In this document: positions 22,225 to 30,750 of the stretch, piece after piece
Numbering within the stretch: the stretch's first letter is position 1
Layout: the number at the start of each line of letters is the position of its first letter
Origin: Planctomycetota bacterium
GTDB lineage: Bacteria > Planctomycetota > Phycisphaerae > UBA1845 > CAIVHJ01
Reading direction: 5' to 3'
NCBI GenBank assembly: GCA_022573485.1
Contig: JACZTW010000003.1
Location: forward strand, 1 to 34,703
Length of the DNA stretch: 34,703 nucleotides
Position numbers and translations under genes: made by a program
The notes under the pieces: model-generated
What the model was told of the DNA's origin: nothing
Seen by the model: only the letters and a program-made list of their open reading frames with translations
The model's database searches: none

Positions 22225-25175
22225 ACGATCAACAGCGCGCACAGGGAGACCTCACGCCGCTCAATGTGGTAATGATCTTCGTGGTCATCGCGACGTGCTT
22301 CGCGGTCTGCTTTCTGAACAGTCCGCCACCCGAACGAACCCCGGATGGGGCAGTGCCGTGGGCGGATGGCTCGGTGCTAAAGGCGCTGACCGACGCACTG
22401 GCGTTTGATTTTAGCATCCCTACGCCGCTCGGGATAGGCGTCAAGAATCTGGTGTTCGGCATCGCTTGCGGCGTGGGGGCGATGATCGTGTCGCTGGGAC
22501 TGTTCGCCGCTTCACGCTCACGCGAACGGGATTTCACGCTCGTGGAAGATCAGCCCGCGGAACAACCCGTCAGTCACTTGCAGAAGCAAATCGACGCGTT
22601 TCAGGGGGCTCAGGTGCTTTTGGTTCTCCTGTTGGCAATGTCGTTTCTGAGCAGCTTGTGGGCGCCGATGGCGGAGTTGGCCATCGGAGGGTCCATTCTC
22701 CTCCTCGGCCAGTGCCTGTGGGTATTTGCGATCCGCCACGGGCTCAACGGCCGGGCCTGCCGGGTGGCGGTAAGCGGCTTGGCGGTCGTGCTGACTTTGA
22801 CTGCTGCTCTGGCAGTCGCGTATTACTACGAACGCAACAGAACGATGCGCGCCGGATACCCGATCGGTAATCCCTTGTTCTTCGCTGCCTGCCTGATGCC
22901 CGCCGTGTTGATTTGCTTCTGCTGGATCGCTTCGAGCTTCAGCGCGCTGCTGCGAGGTCAACGCCGCGCCTTGATTTGCCTTGGCCTTTGTGCCGGAGCG
23001 CTCGTGCCGCTCCTTTGGGGAACGTTCTTGGCGGATCCGCGAAGTACGTACGTCGGCCTGGCGGCGGGATTCGTCGCGATTGTGTTCTTCGCCGTTCGCG
23101 GAAGGGGGGCCAAGAGTGCCGTGGCCGCACTCACCCTGGTCAGCGTGGTCATCGGCTATGTTGCGTGGCTTGGCCCCATTCTGGAACATCGCTCCGAGAC
23201 GATCCGGACGCGCCTGTATGCCTGGGATTATGCCGCGCAACTGATTGAACAGGCGCCGGCCGTAGGCCACGGGCAGGGGAGCTTCGCACTTCTGGGTGAT
23301 TCACTCACCGTTCAAGACGTGCTCGATGATCCTCGGGCGCTCCATGCGCGGCTGTCTCATGCTCATAACGAATGGCTGGAGACGTGCGTCGATCTGGGCA
23401 GCGTCGGTCTGGTCATCACGCTGGGCTGTTTCGCGCTGACCTTTTGGGCCGGCGTTCAGGCTTTGCGCCGCGACTCGACTCCGCATCTGCGTTGGTTGCT
23501 CATTGGGCTGCTGTCTTCTTTGGTCGCGCTGATTACGGAGGAATGTTTTGATGTGGCCTTACGCGTCGCGGGGTTGCCGACCATCTTCTACACGGTGTTG
23601 GGCCTGACCTGGGCGGTCATTGGGGCAGGCCGCTCCAGCGAACCGCCGGCAGCGGCGCCGAAGGGCAGGGCGGTGCTTCGGGGCCTGCTGACAGCCTGTG
23701 TGGCTGCGCTGGGTTTGCTCGTTAGCACCAGCGCGCTTCTGGACTTTCAGGCGTCGAGGGCGCTTTATGATTTCCAAGAGAAACTCCAGCAGCGGCAATG
23801 GGACGCCGCGACCACAGACCTGGAGTTCGCCCGCCGCTACCGCCTGAATCCGAGCCGCAAGCTCACCGCATACGCCACGCAGGCGTGGTGTCATTTGCGG
23901 ATCGCCGAAGCAGCGATGCAGGATTTCCTGACGCGCGCCCGAGCTGATGCCGATCCACAGAATCCCATGCCCGCCGAACAATTGTTGTCGGCTGGGCAAG
24001 AAGCTGTCAGCCGGGCAAGCAGAGTCCTCGAACTGGTTGATCATCTGTCCCGGCAGACGACACAGTATTACGGCACGTACCGCCTCGCCGGCGAGGCGCT
24101 CGAACTCATGCGGCGCGTGGCGCTCGCCACGGGCGATCTGGCGCGGGCAGAGCAATACCGGCAGGCGGCGCTGGCGGCGCTTACCAAAGAGCATGAGCGG
24201 CAGCCCTACGATGCGGGCTTGGCTTGGCACATCCTCGAACTCTCAGGCGAACTCAGCGTGCGCGAGGTTGTCGAGCTCATTTGCCCGCCCATGCAGTATC
24301 ACCAGGTCGATGAGCGGTATTACCAACTGGTCCAGGAAATGGCACAGCGCCCAAGTTTCAACACGGAATTTCAGCCGATCCTCACCGAAGCGCTGGCGAC
24401 GCTAATTGCCCAGCCGGCGGGCAACGCACCGGTCCGCTATGCAGCCCAGAAACTTCGAATCGCAGCTTGGGTCGCTGCCGGCAGGGGGGAATTTGCTGAT
24501 GGGCGCGCCTACACCCGCAACGCCTTGAATCTGACGGAAAAGGAGCGCGAGAGGTTCCCCATCGCGTATGCCATCGCTCACCGCGAACTCGCCCATTTCA
24601 CGTTCCTGAATAGCCCCGGCGATCCGCAAGCAGCCGTGGAGATCGCCCTCAAGGGCATGTCGCTGCTGCCCGCGTCGCACGAGGCGGAGCCGGTCAAAAT
24701 GCGGATGCGCGAACGGCTAGCGATGTATTACCTCGCTGCCGGCGAGGAGCAGGCCGCGCTCGATCTCATGGTCGGGCGCGATCAACTCAAGCCGGAAGCC
24801 ATGCGGGCGGGGATGGCTTCTCGGTATCTGTCGCTGTGCCAGTTGCTGTCCTCCTTTGATGCGCCGCGCAGGCCGGACTATCTCCCGGCGCGCCTGGATC
24901 GATTCGATGAGTTGTGTCAGACGAGTCAAGTGGCGCCGCAAATCAAGCCCGTTGCGGCCATGCTCAAGGCTAATCTGGCCATGCAGGCCGGAGATCTGTC
25001 GGAGTGTGTAAAGCACTGGGAAGACGCAATTGCGAAGGGCGCCAATCCGGCACAGATCCTCGTGCAAGCCGAGAATGCCGCGAAAGAACATCCGCAAGAC
25101 GAGATCCTCGGCCGGTATCTCCTGGAACTGAGAATTCAGTTGACGGGTCCCGGCTTGCTCGATGCCGGTCAGTGA
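22197..25175 (+). CDS. O-antigen ligase-like membrane protein with TPR-like C-terminus
   Basis: About 992 residues from TTG 22197 (weak GGA upstream, 28-bp overlap with the preceding gene); ATG 22272 is an alternative just before the first helix (MIFVVIATCFAVCFL). The N-terminal half has about ten to twelve membrane helices. The Wzy_C/O-antigen ligase signature appears as TRLYAWDYAAQLIEQAP, GHGQGSF and HAHNEWLETCVDLGSVG. After a last helix (LLTACVAALGLLVSTSALL) comes about 400 residues of mostly helical, TPR-like sequence, presumably facing the periplasm. Members join or polymerise glycan on lipid carriers, so this is probably involved in LPS O-antigen or exopolysaccharide. It overlaps the convergent glycosyltransferase by 7 bp. 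Confidence 0.8.
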   Translation: MGTNPPADIDDQQRAQGDLTPLNVVMIFVVIATCFAVCFLNSPPPERTPDGAVPWADGSVLKALTDALAFDFSIPTPLGIGVKNLVFGIACGVGAMIVSLGLFAASRSRERDFTLVEDQPAEQPVSHLQKQIDAFQGAQVLLVLLLAMSFLSSLWAPMAELAIGGSILLLGQCLWVFAIRHGLNGRACRVAVSGLAVVLTLTAALAVAYYYERNRTMRAGYPIGNPLFFAACLMPAVLICFCWIASSFSALLRGQRRALICLGLCAGALVPLLWGTFLADPRSTYVGLAAGFVAIVFFAVRGRGAKSAVAALTLVSVVIGYVAWLGPILEHRSETIRTRLYAWDYAAQLIEQAPAVGHGQGSFALLGDSLTVQDVLDDPRALHARLSHAHNEWLETCVDLGSVGLVITLGCFALTFWAGVQALRRDSTPHLRWLLIGLLSSLVALITEECFDVALRVAGLPTIFYTVLGLTWAVIGAGRSSEPPAAAPKGRAVLRGLLTACVAALGLLVSTSALLDFQASRALYDFQEKLQQRQWDAATTDLEFARRYRLNPSRKLTAYATQAWCHLRIAEAAMQDFLTRARADADPQNPMPAEQLLSAGQEAVSRASRVLELVDHLSRQTTQYYGTYRLAGEALELMRRVALATGDLARAEQYRQAALAALTKEHERQPYDAGLAWHILELSGELSVREVVELICPPMQYHQVDERYYQLVQEMAQRPSFNTEFQPILTEALATLIAQPAGNAPVRYAAQKLRIAAWVAAGRGEFADGRAYTRNALNLTEKERERFPIAYAIAHRELAHFTFLNSPGDPQAAVEIALKGMSLLPASHEAEPVKMRMRERLAMYYLAAGEEQAALDLMVGRDQLKPEAMRAGMASRYLSLCQLLSSFDAPRRPDYLPARLDRFDELCQTSQVAPQIKPVAAMLKANLAMQAGDLSECVKHWEDAIAKGANPAQILVQAENAAKEHPQDEILGRYLLELRIQLTGPGLLDAGQ

Positions 25176-26266
25176 CTCAGGTTCGCTCCGCGCTCCAGCT
25201 CACTAACCTCGCGATACACTCTCGCAGTCTCCCTGGCCATCTCGCTAAGTGAGTGCTTGTTCTTGCAGTGCTCCAAGGCCCGGCTGGCCAGCAGGCGGGC
25301 GGCGGCGCGGTCCCTGAGCAGTTGGCGAATGGCCCCGGCCAGTGCTTCGGATGAAGGGTCCGGGCGAACCAGGACGGTGCGGTTGTCGATCACGAAGTCT
25401 GAATTGGGCATGGCTCCGGTCACGGCGGCCATACCTGCTGCCAAGGCATGCAGCAGCCGAACATCAACGCGGTCGACGTCACCCGGGACGACGAAAATAT
25501 CGGCGGCCCGCATGGCGGCGGACCAATTCGTAAGCGGCAAGCCGATGGTGACGTGCTTGATCAAGTTCTCCTTCTCGACTAACTTTCGCAAACGTGATTC
25601 CATGCGCCCCGTGGCGACTAGAAACAGCATCAGATCGTGCTTCTCGGTGATGAGGATCTTGGTCGCTCGAATGAGCCGATCGACACCCGTCGAAGACTCG
25701 AATGCCGACATGCACAGCATCGTGGGGATGCGGTCCTCGTGATCGAAGCAGGTCGGCGCCGACGCCGGCAGCAGACCGGGCCTGACCAGCACAATGTCCT
25801 CCGCATCCAGCAAGTGACGCTCGCAGGCCGCCTCGAGCAGCGGCTTGCTCGCAGCGATGAGCTTCTTCATGCGACCGAAGACGCCCGAATCTTTGGGGTG
25901 CAGGTCTTCGGAGCCTAACAAGTGCCCAACCAGTGGTCGTCCAGTCTCCAATGCCAATTCATCAGCCAATCCGAACGATCGGCTCGTGATGGCATGGATC
26001 ACCGTCGGCGGCTGGCGTTTCAATTCGCTGAGGATCTGCTGGACAGTCCGATCGCGCATAGGCCAGCGCAATCGCGGATGCTCGATCACCCGCACCGGGC
26101 CCAGCGACAGTCGCCGCGCCGCGGTGGCCGGCGTGATGAGAATGACCTCGCTGACGAAATCAAGCAAGCCGACCGACAGATGCTCGATGACGGGGCCCAG
26201 GCGATCGAAGGTCCGCTGATCGATCACCAGGGCAGCCCTAAATGCTCCGGCATCTTCATTCGTCAT
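25169..26266 (-). CDS. Glycosyltransferase, GT4-like
   Basis: 365 residues with the two-Rossmann plan of GT-B enzymes. The C-terminal half is recognisable: LVEKENLIKHVTIGLPL, AMRAADIFVVPGDVDRVD and LLHALAAGMAAVTGAMP, the region that binds the nucleotide sugar in family GT4. The usual catalytic E-x7-E appears altered (DVDRVDVRLLHA), so activity or substrate may differ. No signal peptide. ATG 26266 has GAGGA four to five bases upstream and starts 15 bp after the polA stop, so it is probably transcribed with polA. With the convergent ligase-like gene it points to cell-surface glycan synthesis. The sugar and acceptor cannot be told. Confidence 0.75.
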   Translation of the reverse strand: MTNEDAGAFRAALVIDQRTFDRLGPVIEHLSVGLLDFVSEVILITPATAARRLSLGPVRVIEHPRLRWPMRDRTVQQILSELKRQPPTVIHAITSRSFGLADELALETGRPLVGHLLGSEDLHPKDSGVFGRMKKLIAASKPLLEAACERHLLDAEDIVLVRPGLLPASAPTCFDHEDRIPTMLCMSAFESSTGVDRLIRATKILITEKHDLMLFLVATGRMESRLRKLVEKENLIKHVTIGLPLTNWSAAMRAADIFVVPGDVDRVDVRLLHALAAGMAAVTGAMPNSDFVIDNRTVLVRPDPSSEALAGAIRQLLRDRAAARLLASRALEHCKNKHSLSEMARETARVYREVSELERGANLSH

Positions 26267-26281
26267 CTTTTCCTCGCTCGT

Positions 26282-29014
26282 TCAATGCGACTTGCCTTCC
26301 AGCCAGTTCCGACCCCAACACGTATCCACGGCCAGAGGCACCTTCAGCGGCAGGGCGCTGCACATTTGCTCCCGTATCTTCTCGGCTTCACACGCTGCGC
26401 TGTCCTCATGCACCTCGAACACGAGTTCGTCGTGTACTTGAATGAGCATTCGAGGTCCGGCGGGATTCTCCTTGATTCGATCATGCACGTCGATCATGGC
26501 CTTCTTGATGAGATCGGCGGCGGAACCTTGCAACACCGTGTTGACCGCCAGGCGCTCTCCCAGCATTCTCTGCTGTCGGTTGCGTGATTGCAATTCCGGC
26601 ACGGGCCGGCGGCGGCCAAGGATCGTCGTGGCATATCCCGTCTGTTTGGCCTTTTCGACGCACTCGTCGATGAACAATCGAATACCGGGGTAGCGCATGA
26701 AGTACATGTCGATGAAATTCTGGGCCTCCGGCACGGACATGCCCGTGGTGCGGGACAGGCCGAAGGCCGACTGCCCGTAAATGATGCCGAAGTTGACTGC
26801 CTTGGCCCGACTTCTTTGATCGGCCGTGACTTCTGCCGCATCAACTCCGAAGACCTGCGCTGCCACAAACCGGTGGATGTCTTCATTGCGCTCAAACGCG
26901 GAAACCAATGCGGCGTCCTGACAATAATGCGCCAGCAAACGCAATTCGACCTGCGAGTAATCCGCCGTCAGCAGCACATGATCCGGCTTGCCGGCGACGA
27001 AAGCTTTGCGGATCTGCCGGCCCAGAGCGGTCCGAATCGGGATATTTTGCAGGTTAGGGTCGTTGGATGCCAGCCGGCCCGTGACCGCACCGATCATGTT
27101 GTAACTGGCGTGTACTCTTCCGGTCTTCGCGCAGACCATCCTGGGCAATGTGTCGACATATGTGCTCTTCAACTTGGTCAACTCGCGGTAATGCAACACT
27201 AACTCCGGCAGCGGATGGTCCGTCTCCGACGCCAGCGTGCCCAGGGAATCCGCGTCCGTGCTCCGGCCGGTCTTGGTCTTTCTAACCACGCGGAGCCCCT
27301 GTTCATCAAAGAGCACTTCCGCCAGTTGCTTCGTGGAATCGATATTGAAGTTGCGGCCGGCCTCTGCGTAAATCTGCGCGGTGACTTCAACACGCTGGCG
27401 CTCGAGGTCCTTTCCCATTTCAACCAGCAATGGAACGTCCAGGGCGACTCCGTTGCGCTCCATTTGTGCGAGAACCTGCACCAGACGCATCTCGGTTTCC
27501 GCAAACAGCGGCAAGAACGATGATTCATCGAGCTGGGGTCGCAGGGTTTCATAAAACCGCCACGTGAAATCCGCATCCTCCGCCGCATATTCACAAACAC
27601 GCGTAATATCGACGTTGTCGATGGTAATTTGCTTCTTGCCCTTACCGATCAAATCGGAAATCGGAATCATGGTATGGTCGTACAATTCCCGAGCCAGCCA
27701 GTCCATGGAGTGCGATCGACGCAGCGGATCGAGCAGGAAACTGGCCACCATCGAATCAAACAACTCGCCCACGACGGCGATTCCCGCCTCCGCCAGCACG
27801 ATTAAATCGTATTTGATATTTTGGCCACACTTGGCAACTGTCGCGTCTTCAAACATCGGCCGCAGCGCGCGAACAACATCATCCTGAGGCAAAGTGTCAC
27901 CGCCAACGCCACGTACCGGGACATAAAACGCTCTGCCCGCCTCCCAGCTAATCGAGATGCCGACGAGATTCGCAGCGACTGGATTGAGGCTGGTCGTCTC
28001 GGTGTCGAAAGCGAAGATCTTTTGCCGCCGCAGTTGCCCAACGAGCGCTGCCAACTTCTCGGGAGTGTCAACCAGTACGTATTCGGTATCAGCGGACGAT
28101 GCGATCGGAGCGACGCTGCGTTCGGGCGGCGTTTCACGTGTCGTGCCCCCGCGATCGACGATCAAGTCGAGCTGTTCCAAAAGGCGTGTGAAGCCCAGCT
28201 CCCTGAAGACGGGCTCCAGCTCCGCAAAATTCAGCGCCGTAACCCTGGCCTGTTCGAGGTCGAATTCCACCGGCAGATCGGCCCGCAAGGTCACGAGTTT
28301 GCGGGTGGTCGCCAAATGCGGCGCGTAGGCTTTGACTTTCTCGCTCATCTTCGGCGTCAATTCGTCGGCATGTTCGATGACAGCCTCCGCGGTGCCGTAC
28401 TTGGCAATGAGCTTTGCTGCCGTCTTGATTCCGACGCCGACGATGCCCGGAATGTCATCGACGTTATCACCCATGAGGCTCTGAATCTCGATGGCCTTGT
28501 CGGGCAGATAGCCTTTGGAGGCTTCAAGGGCGGCCGCGTCGATTACGGCGTCTTTGGCAGGATCGTAGAGCTTCACTCGTTCGCTGATGAGCTGCTCAAA
28601 ATCTTTGTCTTTGCTGACCAGAAACGTCTCAATACTTTGCTTCTCGAAACGCCGCGCCAGGGTCGCCAGTATGTCATCGGCTTCATAGTTCGCGACGGAC
28701 AATACAGGCATGCCGATCGCTTTTAGTGACGCGACGATGCGCTCGATCTGGGGCGGCAAATCATCCGGCGGCGGCTCGCGTGTCGCTTTGTATTCCGGGT
28801 AGATCTCACGCCGCGATTTCGCCGAATCGATTGAATCAACGGCCATTGCAAAATAAGTCGGTTTTCGGTCTTTGAGCAGGTTGAAGAACATGGAAAAGAA
28901 GACGTAGGTGGCCCGCGTCGGTTCGCCGGAGGGGCTCGTCAAATCGCGAAATGGGGCATAGTAGGCGCGATAAATCTGTGCATGGCCGTCAAGAAGGTAC
29001 AGCGACTCGGGCAT
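26282..29014 (-). CDS. polA: DNA polymerase I
   Basis: 910 residues with all three domains. The N-terminal 5' nuclease (1-290) has YLLDGHAQIYRAYYA, YEADDILATLA, VSKDKDFEQLI and GDNVDDIPGIVGVG. The 3'-5' proofreading domain is intact: FAFDTETTSL near residue 335, a central GQNIKYDL and YAAEDADFTWRFY. The polymerase domain has TGRLASNDPNLQNIPIR, DYSQVELRLLAH (motif A, about 685), RAKAVNFGIIYGQSAFGLS (O helix) and IQVHDELVFEV (motif C, about 866). It repairs DNA and removes RNA primers. Start ATG 29014 is set by homology; no good ribosome site is visible. It is divergent from the STAS gene. Confidence 0.97.
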   Translation of the reverse strand: MPESLYLLDGHAQIYRAYYAPFRDLTSPSGEPTRATYVFFSMFFNLLKDRKPTYFAMAVDSIDSAKSRREIYPEYKATREPPPDDLPPQIERIVASLKAIGMPVLSVANYEADDILATLARRFEKQSIETFLVSKDKDFEQLISERVKLYDPAKDAVIDAAALEASKGYLPDKAIEIQSLMGDNVDDIPGIVGVGIKTAAKLIAKYGTAEAVIEHADELTPKMSEKVKAYAPHLATTRKLVTLRADLPVEFDLEQARVTALNFAELEPVFRELGFTRLLEQLDLIVDRGGTTRETPPERSVAPIASSADTEYVLVDTPEKLAALVGQLRRQKIFAFDTETTSLNPVAANLVGISISWEAGRAFYVPVRGVGGDTLPQDDVVRALRPMFEDATVAKCGQNIKYDLIVLAEAGIAVVGELFDSMVASFLLDPLRRSHSMDWLARELYDHTMIPISDLIGKGKKQITIDNVDITRVCEYAAEDADFTWRFYETLRPQLDESSFLPLFAETEMRLVQVLAQMERNGVALDVPLLVEMGKDLERQRVEVTAQIYAEAGRNFNIDSTKQLAEVLFDEQGLRVVRKTKTGRSTDADSLGTLASETDHPLPELVLHYRELTKLKSTYVDTLPRMVCAKTGRVHASYNMIGAVTGRLASNDPNLQNIPIRTALGRQIRKAFVAGKPDHVLLTADYSQVELRLLAHYCQDAALVSAFERNEDIHRFVAAQVFGVDAAEVTADQRSRAKAVNFGIIYGQSAFGLSRTTGMSVPEAQNFIDMYFMRYPGIRLFIDECVEKAKQTGYATTILGRRRPVPELQSRNRQQRMLGERLAVNTVLQGSAADLIKKAMIDVHDRIKENPAGPRMLIQVHDELVFEVHEDSAACEAEKIREQMCSALPLKVPLAVDTCWGRNWLEGKSH

Positions 29015-29117
29015 GAGGGCATCGTACTTCAGATCATTGCAGTGCTCAACTCCCACCGGCCCAGGGCCGATGAGAATGCCGGGCAAGTTGTTCGGAAGCT
29101 CAGTGACGAGGTGCTGC

Positions 29118-29486
29118 ATGTCGGACTTTGAGGAAATGACCTTCGAAACTTTGCCGGAAGCTCTGGTCGTCGGCGTGCAGTCTGAGAAATTGGACTACAT
29201 GGTGCTCGACAAACTGGAGCGCCGCATTACCGCCCAGGCGACAATGGCGGGCAAGTTCAACGTCATACTCGATCTCGGGGAGGTTGAGTTCATTCCCAGC
29301 ATGCTCATGAGCGTGTTGGTCAAGACGCTCAAGAGTCTCGGCGATCAAGGTCGCAAATTCCTTCTCGTCGGCATGAATCGCCACATTCGGGCGTCTTTGA
29401 AATTGACGCGAATCGACGTCTTGTTCGACCTCCACGATTCCGTCAACGCCGCGCGCACGGCTCTGGGTGCGGGAGTATGTCCGTAG
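29118..29486 (+). CDS. STAS-domain protein (anti-sigma factor antagonist-like)
   Basis: 122 residues, a single STAS domain like SpoIIAA/RsbV. ATG 29118 has GAGGT six bases upstream. The core reads FNVILDLGEVEFIPSMLMSV, then LVKTLKSLGDQGRKFLLVGM and LKLTRIDVLFDLHDSV. In SpoIIAA the segment after the beta-strand carries the phosphorylated serine in DSSGL; here it is PSMLM, so one Ser remains but the neighbours differ. It probably takes part in a partner-switch control of a sigma factor or other target. No anti-sigma kinase is adjacent. Confidence 0.85.
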   Translation: MSDFEEMTFETLPEALVVGVQSEKLDYMVLDKLERRITAQATMAGKFNVILDLGEVEFIPSMLMSVLVKTLKSLGDQGRKFLLVGMNRHIRASLKLTRIDVLFDLHDSVNAARTALGAGVCP

Positions 29487-29582
29487 CCACGCTGGCCAAT
29501 CCCCACTATTCCAGCCTTCGCTTCCACACGTGGCAGATCCCTCGCACGGGTCGGAAAAGCCGCTAAACACGACCGTATTCCA

Positions 29583-29611
29583 TTGACCCGCATCGGCAGC
29601 GTCGATAGCAT
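29583..29611 (+). promoter_or_regulatory. Candidate promoter of the small dockerin-like gene
   Basis: TTGACC (29583-29588) and TAGCAT (29606-29611) are 17 bases apart, 47 bp before ATG 29659. Spacing is ideal for a sigma-70-type promoter. Confidence 0.5.
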
Positions 29612-29658
29612 GGCAGTAGTATCGATTCTGGGGATGATGCTGGTCGAGGGAAGCAAAC

Positions 29659-30480
29659 ATGAAGCACACCGCCTTGCTTTTGTCGTCGTGTATGGTTTTT
29701 GCGACATCCCCGGCCTCCGCCGATACGTTTATCGAATCCTTTGATGGGGGTTCAAACGAAGGCAGTTGGACATTCGGATCGCCCAACGGAGCTATCGAAC
29801 CGTTCGGGGGCAATCCCTCGTGGTTCTTCCACGACTCATTTCTTGACACCTTCGCGCCCAGACCTCGTACCGCGTTCGGCGCGGCCTCGGAATTCACGGG
29901 CAATTATCGTGAAATGCGTGTCACTTCAGTCGGTATCGACCTCATCCTCTTCGACGTCGATTTCAGCGCCGGCGGTCGCCCGCTGACGGTGATGCTGATC
30001 AGCGATAACTCCACGCCCGGTGATTTCAGCGACGACTGGGCTGCGTACTTGATAGGGCCGGACAACGTGCCCTTGGTGGGCCAGGGTTGGCTCAGTTACG
30101 ACTTCGAGATTCCTTCGCAGTCCGAGACCTTGCCGATCGGCTGGCAGACGGTCATCTTCGGACCGAACTCACCCGTCGATCCGGATTGGAACGATGTAAT
30201 CACGAATGTCGCCCAGTTGCGATACTTCTACGGCGATCCGACCTTCTTCTTCATTTTCCAAGGCTGGGACTTGGGCATGGACAATCCGCGCATCATCACG
30301 ACTGCCGAGCCCTGTCCGGCGGACTTCGACGGGAACGGCACGGTAGAGGCATTTGATCTGGCGATGCTTCTGGGGAACTGGGGCGCCTGCGCGGGTTGCC
30401 CAGCCGACCTGAACGGCGACGGCACCATCGGCGCCGCCGATCTGGCAGAGCTGCTGGGCAGTTGGGGGCCCTGCCCCTGA
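29659..30480 (+). CDS. Secreted protein with C-terminal dockerin-like (GC-type) repeats
   Basis: 273 residues. A signal peptide (KHTALLLSSCMVFATSPASA) leads into a ~180-residue beta-rich domain beginning DTFIESFDGGSNEGSW, a concanavalin-like pattern common in planctomycete secreted proteins. The C-terminal ~55 residues hold two EF-hand-like units: CPADFDGNGTVEAFDLAMLL with GNWG, then CPADLNGDGTIGAADLAELL with GSWG. They probably bind calcium. No cohesin partner or catalytic residue is seen, so the function is unknown. A GGGAA lies upstream of ATG 29659. Confidence 0.8.
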   Translation: MKHTALLLSSCMVFATSPASADTFIESFDGGSNEGSWTFGSPNGAIEPFGGNPSWFFHDSFLDTFAPRPRTAFGAASEFTGNYREMRVTSVGIDLILFDVDFSAGGRPLTVMLISDNSTPGDFSDDWAAYLIGPDNVPLVGQGWLSYDFEIPSQSETLPIGWQTVIFGPNSPVDPDWNDVITNVAQLRYFYGDPTFFFIFQGWDLGMDNPRIITTAEPCPADFDGNGTVEAFDLAMLLGNWGACAGCPADLNGDGTIGAADLAELLGSWGPCP

Positions 30481-30636
30481 GAAACTTCTAAACAATCTCG
30501 ACAACGAAGATGTGGTCCCGGCGCCCCTTGTTGCCGACGTACCGCTGTCTGCTTTTCCGCCCGGCGAGAGGGGGCACCGCGAGGCCGGCACCCGCTCTAA
30601 CATCATGCGTTGCTCGGAAATACGGAGTATCGGCGC

Positions 30637-30665
30637 TTGACAAACGCCGGCCGGATGCCGAGAAT
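30637..30665 (+). promoter_or_regulatory. Candidate promoter of the BRCT-like membrane protein gene
   Basis: A perfect TTGACA (30637-30642) is followed after 17 bases by GAGAAT (30660-30665), 85 bp upstream of ATG 30751. Confidence 0.5.
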
Positions 30666-30750
30666 CGAATAGTGTGTCAGTGTGCGTCCGCCTACCCCGG
30701 ACAGCGCGCATCATCCTTTGTTGACAATTGGCTGAATGGGAGGCCCGTGA

